Positions 33,775 to 42,279 of a stretch of DNA of 64,000 bases are shown here, piece after piece. The number at the start of each line of letters is the position of its first letter. Positions within the stretch are counted from its first letter, which is position 1. The stretch is from the NCBI RefSeq assembly GCF_040215725.1, contig NZ_CP157968.1, forward strand, positions 868,001 to 932,000. The letters are read 5' to 3'. The notes beneath the pieces were generated by a model, which was not told the origin of the DNA, did no database searches, and saw only the letters and a list, made by a program, of their open reading frames with translations. This DNA comes from Rhizobium sp. ZPR4 (GTDB lineage Bacteria; Pseudomonadota; Alphaproteobacteria; Rhizobiales; Rhizobiaceae). A program made the translations under genes and the position numbers.

Positions 33775-34761
33775 TTATTCTGCTGCGGTGAGGTCGGGGC
33801 GATAGCCGGTATCGATGACGATCCGTCCGCCGCAAGCCCGCGAAACGCAGGCGCACATGCGTGAATTTTCCTGCCGCTCGGCTTCGGAAAAGAAAACATC
33901 GCGGTGGTCGATCACGCCATCCGCTTCGATGATGTTGACGGCACAGAGTCCACATTCGCCGCGGCGGCAATCGAAAACCATGTCGACGCCGGCCTCCACC
34001 AAGACGTCGAGCATGGATTGGTCGGCCCGAACCCGAACATGGGCACCGAGTTTAGCGACTTCGACATCGAAGGCCTGCTCGGCAAAGCGGCCGTTATCGC
34101 CAAAGACCTCATAGCGCAGGCGACTCATCGATCGTCCGCTTTTCTGCCAAGCCTGCCGCGCTGCCTCCAGGAGGCCGAGCGGGCCGCAGATATACGCCTC
34201 GCCATCCGGCGGCAGGGCTGCAAATTCGGAGTCGAGATCGAGAGCCTCGCCGTCATCCTGAGCAAAGACCTGCAACCCGTCGCCAAGCAGCGCGGCAAGC
34301 TCGTCGAGGAAGGCCATTTGCCGACGGCTCTTCGCGGCATAGGCTAGCCGGAGTTTCTGCCCGCGCGAGGCGAGTGTTTTCGCCATGCCATAGATCGGGG
34401 TAATCCCGATGCCGCCGGCAATCAGGAGATAACGGGAGGCGCGCCAGGAAAGCTCGAAGCGGTTCTCCGGCTCCGTCAATTCAGTGTCATCACCCGGTTG
34501 CAGCTGCCAGATGAACGCCGAGCCGCCGCGGCTGTTCGGGTGAAGCTTCACGGCTATGGAAAGCGTGCCGGGCCGTCCGGGTACAACGGTATAAGTGCGG
34601 ATCGTCGGTTCTCCGTTGATCTGTACCCTGATATTGGTGTGTGAGCCGGGATCGAAGCCGGCACGCAGGCCTTCGACGGCGAAGGTCACCGCCCGCACAT
34701 TCTCGGCGATCGTTTGTGCCTCAATGACCCGCGCCTTGCGCCACTCCAGTCTGGACCGCAT
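33775..34761 (-). CDS. vanB: Vanillate O-demethylase reductase subunit
   Basis: A 328-residue reductase of the phthalate-dioxygenase-reductase type. FMN/NAD-binding domains come first (residues about 1-230, with YLLIAGGIGITPIYGMAK) and the plant-type [2Fe-2S] domain last, with cysteines in DCRRGECGLCAVN and, further on, SRMCACVSRA. It passes electrons from NADH to the VanA oxygenase. The start has GGGAGGGAAAT ahead. It is the third gene of a vanA-gntR-vanB unit on the minus strand; the regulator between the two subunits is unusual. Confidence 0.9.
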   Translation of the reverse strand: MRSRLEWRKARVIEAQTIAENVRAVTFAVEGLRAGFDPGSHTNIRVQINGEPTIRTYTVVPGRPGTLSIAVKLHPNSRGGSAFIWQLQPGDDTELTEPENRFELSWRASRYLLIAGGIGITPIYGMAKTLASRGQKLRLAYAAKSRRQMAFLDELAALLGDGLQVFAQDDGEALDLDSEFAALPPDGEAYICGPLGLLEAARQAWQKSGRSMSRLRYEVFGDNGRFAEQAFDVEVAKLGAHVRVRADQSMLDVLVEAGVDMVFDCRRGECGLCAVNIIEADGVIDHRDVFFSEAERQENSRMCACVSRACGGRIVIDTGYRPDLTAAE

Positions 34762-34840
34762 ATTTCCCTCCCTTTGATGAATCTCGATGATCAGGCGGTT
34801 ATCCGCTGCAAAGGCCTGCTCCCCACGAGCCTCTTGCGCT

Positions 34841-35584
34841 TCAGCCGGACATCAGCGCCAGCGCTAGCACCTTGCGGCGCAGGTCTGGTTGTTCTTCCGT
34901 GACGAAATCCAGGTTTTGACGTGCCAGGCGTGCATGTTCACGCGCCAGCGCTTCGGCGCGCGCGCCTTCGCGCAGTTCGATCGCGGCAATGATCGCCCTG
35001 TGCTGCGTCTGCGCGACCACCAGCGTGCGTTGAAAGGCCGGCACGTCCGCTTCCGTATTGACGAATGCATTGGGGCTGGCAAACGGCAGGCTGGTGATCC
35101 GCTCGATCTCTCGGCTCAGGACATCGCTGCCGCATAGGGCTGCGAGTTGTCGGTGAAAACGTTCGTTCAGCATTTCATAGAGCCCGAAATCCATGGCGCC
35201 CGGTCCCGGCTCGACGACACGGTCGAGATTGGCGACCACGTCCGAAATCGCCTTCAGCTTTACCGGTGGCACGCCGCGTTCTGCTGCCAGCCGCGCGGCT
35301 GTGCCTTCGAGAACGCCGCGAAGTTCTATGGCGTCGATCACGTCTTGGCGGCTGAAGCCGCGGACAGCATAGCCGCCCGAGGGGATCATGACGACCAGCG
35401 CTTCCTGTTCCAGCTTTTGCAGGGCGGCCCGTAACGGCGTACGAGACACCTTCAGCCGGGCGGCGAGCGCCACTTCTGAAAGCCGCTCTCCGGGCAGCAC
35501 CTCGCCTTTGAGCACGAGATCACGAAGGCCGGTCAGGGCCTTTGCCGTCTGCTGTTTGGGGGCGCCGTCCTGTTCTGTCGCCAT
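34841..35584 (-). CDS. GntR-family regulator, VanR-like
   Basis: A 247-residue FCD-class GntR protein. The helix-turn-helix region includes LSEVALAARLKVSRTPLRAA; the FCD domain has ELRGVLEGTAARLAA and NERFHRQLAAL. The ATG stands three bases after the vanA stop, and vanB follows, so it is within the operon it should control. VanR proteins repress vanAB and let go when vanillate is present. Two TGTATACA-centred palindromes beyond vanA are good operator candidates. Confidence 0.88.
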   Translation of the reverse strand: MATEQDGAPKQQTAKALTGLRDLVLKGEVLPGERLSEVALAARLKVSRTPLRAALQKLEQEALVVMIPSGGYAVRGFSRQDVIDAIELRGVLEGTAARLAAERGVPPVKLKAISDVVANLDRVVEPGPGAMDFGLYEMLNERFHRQLAALCGSDVLSREIERITSLPFASPNAFVNTEADVPAFQRTLVVAQTQHRAIIAAIELREGARAEALAREHARLARQNLDFVTEEQPDLRRKVLALALMSG

Positions 35585-35587
35585 GCC

Positions 35588-36649
35588 CTACTCCGCCGCC
35601 ACAGCGGTGGCGTTTTCTCGTGGATTGATTTCTTCGTCGATCATCCGGTCGATAAGCTTGCGAGCCCACATCGTACCGGCATCGATATTGAGATTGTAGA
35701 ATTGATGATCGGGATTGGCCTCGATCGCGATCTGCTGTGCTTGAAGCACCGCCTCATCCTCGCGGAAGACACCGGCGACGCCCTCGCGCAGTTCATGCGT
35801 GCGAGCCTGGTTATGCAGGTCGTAATTTCGGGCAAAGGCCCAGAAATACAGACAGGTGTTCTCAGTCGACGGCGTGATCGTGTTTAGGACGTAGCCGTTC
35901 ACGCCTTGCGAGCGGTCTCCCTGCTCGGCGCCAGTACCGGCGGCCGCGACACCGACATCAATGGTGACGGTGCAAGGAGCCTCGAAGCGAATGATCTGCC
36001 AGCGATCCACCTTGCCAGGCTTGCCATATTGTTTGCGCCAGAAGGGTGGAGGGTCGATCTCATGCATCCACCTGGTCACATAGGCGAAGCGGTCGGAATG
36101 GCTGGCTTCGAAGGGGGCTTCCGCCACGGCGCGATCGCCGATCGAGGAACCGTGCACGAAGGTTTCATGGGTGAGATCCATCAGGTTGTCGACGACAAGG
36201 CGGTAATCGCATTTCACCTCAATCAGCTTGCCGTCAGCGGCCCAACCGGGATCGTCGTTCCAATGCAGGTCAGGGATCAGCGCCGGGTCGGCGAGTGCCG
36301 GCTCGCCCGGCCAGATCCAGACGAAGCGGTGCTTTTCGGCGACTGGATAGGATTTGACGCAGGCCGATGGATTAATGGTGTCCTGTGACGGCATGTATAC
36401 ACAGCGGCCGGTCTCGTCATATTCGAGGCCGTGATAGCCGCATACCACGTTGTCGCCATCAAGCCGACCGAACGAGAGCGGCACCAGCCGGTGCCAACAG
36501 GCATCCGCCAAGGCTGCGGGCGTGCCATTTTCCTTGCGATACAGCACGATTGGCTTGTTGCAGATGGTGCGCGGCAGCAGCGCGCGCTTCAGCTCCACAT
36601 CGTAGGCGGCAGCATACCAGGCATTCAGGGGAAAGGTTGATCGCTTCAT
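35588..36649 (-). CDS. vanA: Vanillate O-demethylase oxygenase subunit
   Basis: A 353-residue Rieske oxygenase. The Rieske cluster ligands are in CWHRLVPLSFG and CGYHGLEYD; the mononuclear iron site is in DNLMDLTHETFVHG. MKRSTFPLNAWYAAAYD is the usual VanA start, at 36649 after GGAGG; a longer frame to 36685 is less likely. It converts vanillate to protocatechuate and formaldehyde with electrons from VanB. Formaldehyde disposal genes are not in the window. Confidence 0.92.
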   Translation of the reverse strand: MKRSTFPLNAWYAAAYDVELKRALLPRTICNKPIVLYRKENGTPAALADACWHRLVPLSFGRLDGDNVVCGYHGLEYDETGRCVYMPSQDTINPSACVKSYPVAEKHRFVWIWPGEPALADPALIPDLHWNDDPGWAADGKLIEVKCDYRLVVDNLMDLTHETFVHGSSIGDRAVAEAPFEASHSDRFAYVTRWMHEIDPPPFWRKQYGKPGKVDRWQIIRFEAPCTVTIDVGVAAAGTGAEQGDRSQGVNGYVLNTITPSTENTCLYFWAFARNYDLHNQARTHELREGVAGVFREDEAVLQAQQIAIEANPDHQFYNLNIDAGTMWARKLIDRMIDEEINPRENATAVAAE

Positions 36650-36686
36650 CTCATCTGTCCTCCTCAGATGGCTTAAGGAGCGCACG

Positions 36687-36768
36687 ATGTATACATTATG
36701 TCAAGATGAAGAGTAAAAATTCGAAAATATGACGTTTATGGCGGTATTTATCTCGTCGCTGTATACAG
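36687..36768. promoter_or_regulatory. Paired GTATAC palindromes before vanA
   Basis: ATGTATACAT at 36687-36696 and CTGTATACAG at 36759-36768 are perfect ten-base palindromes whose centres are 72 bases apart. The first sits next to TTGACA on the vanA strand. GntR-FCD proteins commonly bind TGTATACA-like sites, so the VanR-like regulator is the expected ligand, and the spacing (about seven helical turns) would allow looping. Confidence 0.55.
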
Positions 36769-36773
36769 TCAAA

Positions 36774-38567
36774 TCAACTGATAAGGCCAAGTTTTTTCAA
36801 TCTGTATTCCAGCTTGGCGCGGGTGAGGCCAAGGCTGCGGGCAGCGGCCGAGACATTGCCGGCCGCGGCCCGCAGCGCCTCCCGGTAGAGCGTGTCTTCG
36901 GCGGCGGCAAGGTCGCCTGGCGAGGCGATAAGGCCAGGATGCGAGACAGCGATGGGTATATCCTTCGGCTTTATCCGCCCATCCCGGTTCAACGTCTGCG
37001 GAAACGTCAGGGGGGCTTCGCCACTCGTGAAGAGATGGTGGATATCGACGAGGCCACCAGACTCGGCAAAAATCACGCCGCGTTCGATCAGATTCTGCAG
37101 TTCACGGATATTGCCCGGGAAGTCATAGGCCAAAAGCGCATCGATCGCTCGTCGCGACAGGCCCATGATATTGCGGCGGTGGCGTTCCCGGAAAATGCGC
37201 AGGAAATGATCGATCAGCATCGGAATGTCATCGCGTCTGTCGCGCAGCGGGGGAATGACGATCGGGAAGACACAGAGGCGGAAATAGAGGTCCTGCCGAA
37301 ACCGTCCGGCGCGCACTTCGCCTTCAAGGTTGACATTGGATGCCGCCACCACCCGTACGTCGGCCGGAATGGTGCGGATGCCGCCGACCCGCTCGATCTG
37401 CCGCTCCTGGATGGCGCGAAGCAGCTTTCCCTGTGCGGCATAGGCGAGCGAAGCGATCTCGTCCAGAAATATGGTGCCGCCCGCAGCCCGCTCGAAATAT
37501 CCCGGCCGGGATGCGATTGCGCCGGTATAGGCCCCCTTTTCGACGCCGAACAGCTCCGATTCCACCAGGTTTTCGGGGATCGCAGCGCAGTTGATCGGCA
37601 CGAACGGGCCACTGGCCCGGCCGCTCAGCCGGTGAAGCTGCTGCGCAAAGACCTCCTTGCCAACGCCGGATTCGCCGATCAGCAGCACGGTGGCCTCGGT
37701 ATCGGCGACCTTTTCCACCATCAGCCGGGCGCGCAGGAAACTTGCCGATACGCCGATGACCTGGCTAGAACCAGCGGCTTCGGACGGACCGGCCTTCGCC
37801 GGCGGCTCGGTCGACTGCAATGTCGGCTCGGCGCTCCGACGAACGATGCGGCGGGACCTCGGCCATTCAAGCCCGAGGTAAGCGCGTTCCGGTGCGTCGT
37901 CGCCCCATTCCTCCGCATTCTGGCCCACCACTTTGCAATGGGATGCCCCCATGCCGGCGCACTCGACTTCGCGAAAGATGACGGGGCGTCCGAAAAGCGT
38001 GCTGGTATAGCCGCTGGGATAGCCCGTCTGCATCCAGCAGACCGGCGCGCTGGCAAGGCCGTGATGGGCGATGTGTTCGGCGGCTTCGGAGGAATCGTGC
38101 CAGTCGAACTCGCCGAAGTAGGTGCCTCGGGCGCTGTCGAATTCGAAATGCCGGGTGGTGACCTTGACGAAGCCCTCGAGGGTGTGGACCCGTGGCCCGG
38201 CCGCCAGCGCGTGGGTCAGATCCTCGTTCGGAAAACGCTTTTGGATCAACTCCGCATCGCGCACGCCCTGCATGTAGCCGACCCGCATGAACATGGCCGT
38301 GGCGGTTTCGACCCCGAAGGCTTCGATGATCTCCTGCCGGAGCCGGCCCAGAACCTGCGACTGCATCAATACCATGCGCTGATCGTTCAGCCAGATGCGT
38401 CCATCCCCGATTGCGAAGTGAAGGGCCTCGGTCAACTCGGTCAATGTCGGGGACGCCCCGGTGTCGAGCTCGCTATACGCGCCGCGCGACAGCATCTTGC
38501 CGGTCCGTTTGGATGCATCGGCCAGGGAGATCAGGTGCGGCGGAAGCGTGCGCTTGGGCATGATCAT
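36774..38567 (-). CDS. Sigma54-dependent activator, XylR/DmpR/MopR class
   Basis: A 597-residue activator. The N-terminal XylR_N/V4R sensor covers about residues 20-235, the AAA+ domain about 270-510 (Walker A GESGVGKE at 298-305; GAYTGA loop at 345-350) and the Fis-type helix-turn-helix the C-terminus ([20 protein letters not shown]). His128 and Trp156 sit 28 apart, and Cys177, Glu200, Cys203 and Cys211 follow at the spacing of the MopR phenol pocket (His106, Trp134) and zinc ligands (155, 178, 181, 189). It should therefore bind a phenol. It diverges from the ALDH/SDR operon, which has a sigma54 promoter. Confidence 0.93.
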   Translation of the reverse strand: MIMPKRTLPPHLISLADASKRTGKMLSRGAYSELDTGASPTLTELTEALHFAIGDGRIWLNDQRMVLMQSQVLGRLRQEIIEAFGVETATAMFMRVGYMQGVRDAELIQKRFPNEDLTHALAAGPRVHTLEGFVKVTTRHFEFDSARGTYFGEFDWHDSSEAAEHIAHHGLASAPVCWMQTGYPSGYTSTLFGRPVIFREVECAGMGASHCKVVGQNAEEWGDDAPERAYLGLEWPRSRRIVRRSAEPTLQSTEPPAKAGPSEAAGSSQVIGVSASFLRARLMVEKVADTEATVLLIGESGVGKEVFAQQLHRLSGRASGPFVPINCAAIPENLVESELFGVEKGAYTGAIASRPGYFERAAGGTIFLDEIASLAYAAQGKLLRAIQERQIERVGGIRTIPADVRVVAASNVNLEGEVRAGRFRQDLYFRLCVFPIVIPPLRDRRDDIPMLIDHFLRIFRERHRRNIMGLSRRAIDALLAYDFPGNIRELQNLIERGVIFAESGGLVDIHHLFTSGEAPLTFPQTLNRDGRIKPKDIPIAVSHPGLIASPGDLAAAEDTLYREALRAAAGNVSAAARSLGLTRAKLEYRLKKLGLIS

Positions 38568-38597
38568 CTTTCATGGAATTCTGAAAATAACGAAGCT

Positions 38598-38637
38598 ATT
38601 CATCATCTAATGAATTTCGGCAAGCCAATTTCCGAAA
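38598..38637. promoter_or_regulatory. Candidate activator-binding dyads upstream of the sigma54 promoter
   Basis: ATTCAT at 38598-38603 and ATGAAT at 38610-38615 form a perfect dyad; TTTCGG at 38615-38620 and CCGAAA at 38632-38637 form another, sharing one base. They lie about 90-130 bases upstream of the -24/-12 element, the usual place for enhancer sites of XylR-class activators, and just ahead of the activator gene. Confidence 0.5.
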
Positions 38638-38725
38638 CGGCTTTGATCTCTCGATCCCCTGAAAATCAAGTTGGTGGAAGCGTTTATCTGCCGCGATCAT
38701 CGTCCGGCTCGGCGGAAAAGAAAAC

Positions 38726-38741
38726 TGGCACGCGCCTTGCT
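38726..38741 (+). promoter_or_regulatory. Sigma54 (-24/-12) promoter
   Basis: TGGCAC, five bases, then TTGCT: an exact match to the sigma54 consensus TGGCAC-N5-TTGCA/T. Transcription would start near 38752, about 130 bases before the ALDH ATG. The activator gene lies immediately upstream in the opposite direction. Confidence 0.88.
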
Positions 38742-38883
38742 GCGGAGGGAGTGACCGCTTGAGGAGCAGCGGCCGGGAGGATTGCAGCATTATCATAGCC
38801 GACGTCGGTCGAACTGTGCGGACCGTGCAATGGTGAAGCGATGCCTTTCTCTCATGACAAGAGGATCTGAGGAGGCCCACAGC

Positions 38884-40356
38884 ATGAATATCCAAATCCA
38901 TAGTTTCATCGATGCCGAGCGCTGGACCGGCCGCGCCTTCTTCGGCGGCTGGGATCGGACCGAAGCGGGGACGATCAATGTCATTGATCCCGCCAACGGA
39001 ACGGTTCTCACCTCCGTCGGGCTTGGTGGGCCAGCAGACATCGCCCGTGCCGCTGGCGAGGCACGCGCTGCCCAGAAGGCCTGGGCAAAGATGCTTGGCG
39101 CGGAGCGTGCGCGCATCCTCAACAAGGCCGCGGAATTGCTGGAGGCAAACGGTAAGGAACTCGCCCAGTGGATCATGAAGGAGTCCGGCTCGATCCATCA
39201 GAAGGCGATGATTGAGATCGAGCACGGAGCGCTTTTCATTCGCCATGCGGCAACACTCGCCACGGCTCCCTCCGGCGTGTTCCTTCCCGGCATGGATGAT
39301 CGTGAAAACTATGCCCGACGTGTGCCGCATGGCGTCGTCGGCGTCATCTCGCCGTTCAATTTTCCGCTCGTTCTCTCGGTTCGTTCCATTGCCGCCGCGC
39401 TGGCGGTCGGCAATGCGGTGGTGCACAAGCCCGATCCGCGCACGCCGATCTCCGGCGGCATCATCATTGCCCGTATTTTCGAGGAGGCCGGCTTGCCGGC
39501 GGGCATTCTGCATATCGTGCCCGGCGGCGCAGATGCCGGCGAAGCTCTCTGCAGCGATCCGAACGTGGCGATGATCTCTTTCACGGGCTCCGCCCGCGGC
39601 GGTGCCAAGGTTGGCGAGATAGCCGGCAAGAACCTGAAGCGTGTTCAGCTCGAACTTGGCGGCAAGAACGCGCTAATCATTCTTGATGATGCCGATCCTG
39701 ACGTCGCGGCCTCCAATGCCGCCTGGGGCGCGTTCCTTCACCAGGGTCAGATTTGCATGGCAACCGGCCTGATTCTCGTTGACGAGACGATCGAACGGGC
39801 GGTGACTGAGCGGCTGGTCGCAAAGGCCGCGCAGCTGCCAGTTGGCGATCCCTCGAGCTACCAGGTGGCGCTCGGGCCGATCATTTCGGATGCCCAGGTG
39901 ATGGCGATCCAGGCGATCGTCGACGACGCTGTGACAAAAGGCGCCCGATTGCTCGCCGGCGGTAGCGGAAAGGGGCGCTTCTATCCCGCAACCGTGCTCT
40001 CTGGCGTGAAGCCCGGCATGCTCGCCTTCGAGGAGGAGATCTTCGGCCCTGTCGCCTGTATCGTCTCTTTCCGCAGTGACGAAGAGGCGATAGCGCTTGC
40101 CAACCGATCCGACTACGGCCTCGCCGCCGGGGTCATTTCCGCCGATATCGGCCGGGCGATGGCAGTCGGACAAGAGCTTGAGGTTGGCCAACTGCACATC
40201 AACGACCAGACGGTCAATGGCGGGCCATATGCCCCCTTCGGCGGACGCGGCAAATCGGGTAACGGCACGCGGGTGGGTGGCCCGGCGGACATCGAAGAAT
40301 TCACCCAATGGCAGTGGGTTTCGATCAAGAACGCCGCAACACCCTATCCGTTCTGA
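38884..40356 (+). CDS. Aldehyde dehydrogenase, vanillin/benzaldehyde type, copy 3
   Basis: A 490-residue aldehyde dehydrogenase. Base Glu lies in LELGGKNALIILDDADPD, nucleophile Cys in GQICMATGLI, and SFTGSARGGAKVGEIAG binds the cofactor. The start at 38884 follows GAGGAGG; the longer frame from 38782 lacks family sequence. It is less similar to the other two and closest in pattern to vanillin/benzaldehyde dehydrogenases (Vdh), so it may finish the step from vanillin to vanillate. Driven by the sigma54 promoter at 38726 and cotranscribed with the next SDR gene. Confidence 0.9.
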   Translation: MNIQIHSFIDAERWTGRAFFGGWDRTEAGTINVIDPANGTVLTSVGLGGPADIARAAGEARAAQKAWAKMLGAERARILNKAAELLEANGKELAQWIMKESGSIHQKAMIEIEHGALFIRHAATLATAPSGVFLPGMDDRENYARRVPHGVVGVISPFNFPLVLSVRSIAAALAVGNAVVHKPDPRTPISGGIIIARIFEEAGLPAGILHIVPGGADAGEALCSDPNVAMISFTGSARGGAKVGEIAGKNLKRVQLELGGKNALIILDDADPDVAASNAAWGAFLHQGQICMATGLILVDETIERAVTERLVAKAAQLPVGDPSSYQVALGPIISDAQVMAIQAIVDDAVTKGARLLAGGSGKGRFYPATVLSGVKPGMLAFEEEIFGPVACIVSFRSDEEAIALANRSDYGLAAGVISADIGRAMAVGQELEVGQLHINDQTVNGGPYAPFGGRGKSGNGTRVGGPADIEEFTQWQWVSIKNAATPYPF

Positions 40357-40446
40357 TCTGCCTGCATTTTCGTCCATTTTCGCGATCGAGCCCCGGACCG
40401 CCTGACTGCGCCCGGTTCGACGCCTTCCAGAACAAGGATGATACCC

Positions 40447-41214
40447 ATGAACTTTCACGGAAAAACAATCGTCGTCACCGGCGCGTCCTCCGGCATTGGG
40501 GGCGAAGTCGCTCGCCTGGCACGCTTTCATGGCGCACATGTTATCGGTCTTGATCGGAACGATCCGATGCTGACGCTTGACGGCTTCATCAAGGCCGACC
40601 TGAGTGATCCCTCCGCAATCGACATAGCCGTGCGCTCACTGCCCGGGCAGGTCGACGCGCTGATCAATGCGGCGGGCGTGCCCGGAACCGCCGATCGGGC
40701 TCTCGTCGCGAAAGTCAATTACCTCGGGCTTCGCCACCTCACCGAAGTGCTGGTGGCGCGGATGCCCAAGGGGGCATCGATCGTCAATTTTGCCTCCATT
40801 CTTGGCGCTGAGTGGCCCAAACGTGTCGAGGCTCATCATGCGCTCGCCGCGACGAAGAACTTCGCCGAGGGACTGGCCTGGCTAAACGACAACCCGGTCG
40901 CACAAGAGACTTGCTATCAGTATTTCAAGGAGGCGCTGATTGTCTGGACGCGCGCGCGTAGCTCCGATCTGTTCATGCGGTACGACATCCGCATGAATTC
41001 GGTGGCACCGGGGCCGGTCTTCACTCCGATCCTTGGCGATTTCGTCACCATGCTGGGCGAAGAACGGGTGCAGCGAGACGCGGGCCTGATGAAGCGCCCT
41101 GCCTTTGCTGACGAGATTGCCGGACCCACCCTATTCCTCTGCTCGGATGCCGCTCGCTGGGTGGTCGGCGTCAACCTGGCAGTCGATGGCGGCCTGGCGG
41201 CGACCGCTCTCTGA
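40447..41214 (+). CDS. Short-chain dehydrogenase, coniferyl-alcohol dehydrogenase-like, copy 2
   Basis: A 255-residue SDR starting MNFHGKTIVVTGASSGIGG. The catalytic serine follows NFAS; Tyr and Lys lie in CYQYFKEAL. The region before them (LAWLNDNPVAQETC) is longer than in classic SDRs, as in CalA. It parallels the gene at 21661-22446. It follows the ALDH by 90 bases on the sigma54 transcript, so an aryl alcohol-to-aldehyde step feeding that ALDH is likely (coniferyl or vanillyl alcohol). An ATG nine bases upstream is an alternative. Confidence 0.85.
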   Translation: MNFHGKTIVVTGASSGIGGEVARLARFHGAHVIGLDRNDPMLTLDGFIKADLSDPSAIDIAVRSLPGQVDALINAAGVPGTADRALVAKVNYLGLRHLTEVLVARMPKGASIVNFASILGAEWPKRVEAHHALAATKNFAEGLAWLNDNPVAQETCYQYFKEALIVWTRARSSDLFMRYDIRMNSVAPGPVFTPILGDFVTMLGEERVQRDAGLMKRPAFADEIAGPTLFLCSDAARWVVGVNLAVDGGLAATAL

Positions 41215-41299
41215 TCGATCAAAGTCTTTGGTTCTTGATCGCCTACCCGACGCCCTCGACCCTGCCATGGGCGGTGGCCTGCGAAGGCTCCTGCCCGGG

Positions 41300-41602
41300 G
41301 AGGGGAACTGCGTGTTTCGGCCTTAAAATATGGCACTCACTTTTCCTTGGCAAAAATTGACTGGGTCGTTTCCGGTTGGTTTCCCACGCGCGGCAACCGG
41401 TGTCGAATAGTGACGGCGCCAGAACCTCTCGATTCGATCTGAGCGTCGGTATCAACGCTCCTGCCATTTCCTCCAGGATTGCGTTGACGGTTCTTTCCGC
41501 ATCTTTCAGATGGAGATAGGGGGTACGCCTTGCGACGATTTCGATAAGTTCGGCTTTGCAATCGTCGCAACATCGTTCATGACGATGCTCGATCCGGATC
41601 AC
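41300..41602 (-). pseudogene. Decayed integration-host-factor beta-like gene
   Basis: One frame reads KAELIEIVARRTPYLHLKDA, then ERTVNAILEEMAGAL, which is the N-terminal part of IHF-beta/HU proteins. A frameshift follows; the next frame continues DAQIESRGSGAVTIRHRLPR and VGNQPETTQSIFAKEK, the DNA-binding arm and following strand, then a stop where family members go on with VPFFK; VPYFKAE is seen just after the stop. At least one frameshift and one stop break it. Confidence 0.72.
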
Positions 41603-42279
41603 ACTTACTCAGCCTTTTTCGATCCAGGTCCATGAAAACCTCCTCTGTCGAAGACGCTTGTCACGCGTGGACCGCTTCATCAGATATCAACGGCAATCAA
41701 CGCCGCGGCGAGCGATGGAACTCTACTACGTCTGGTCCCTGAACCAAGGGATTGAAAGTCCCCGATCTTCATATCGATACGCTAAAGGTGAAGGCTCGGA
41801 ATTTTCATTAGAACTGCGCGGATCGTTCACATCACTTGCAGTGCTGAGGGCTTTCAACATCGTCAGTTACCTCATTGGCGGCTCGTAGTTGACGCGGAGA
41901 GTCTGAACTTGTCTGACCCGATACGATAGGATCCATACGCCTGCACCAACTACGAGAAGTGTGCGGAAAATCATTCTTCCGGTCACGGTCTCATCAAAGA
42001 AAACAACAGCAGAAATAACGCTTAGCACTAATTGGAAGGATTTGTTTTCGCAGAGCTTTTGGCTCAGTTTAATCGGGCAACGCCAAATGAAAAACCGGTC
42101 AAATCCTACTGATATTTAACACCCAGAAGCCGGCCAGCCCCCGATCGGTCATTCTATCGAGGTTAGGCCGATGTATGCTATTGGAAAATTTGAGGCGGAA
42201 GACTTCTGTGACAATAGGGTCGTCAGTTTCAATCCCATCAACTGCAAAAAGCTCTATTGAAAGCGATCGGCATTGACGT
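41603..42279. other. Gene-poor stretch between the aromatic island and the efflux region
   Basis: No intact gene is supported over about 680 bases. A short plus-strand frame at 41658-41888 (76 codons) has no ribosome site or recognisable content. The GC content falls and a membrane-protein fragment is visible on the minus strand (next entry). Confidence 0.6.
41867..42115 (-). pseudogene. Membrane-protein fragment, DMT/EamA-transporter-like
   Basis: An open minus-strand frame with no start codon near its beginning reads LSQKLCENKSFQLVLSVISA, VVFFDETVTG, and MIFRTLLVVGAGVWILSYR. Two hydrophobic helices separated by FFDETVTG resemble the last two helices of EamA-type transporters. The rest of the gene is absent; a possible continuation (LAGFWVLNIS) is out of frame upstream. 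Confidence 0.4.

Noticed and set aside
36729..38762. 677-codon open frame on the plus strand opposite the sigma54 activator
   Set aside because: It is a mirror of the highly GC-biased activator gene; it has no ribosome site or family motifs, while the minus-strand protein is unmistakable.
41658..41888. 76-codon plus-strand frame between the ihfB remnant and the kinase
   Set aside because: It has no ribosome site and no recognisable content, and it overlaps the end of a membrane-protein remnant on the other strand.
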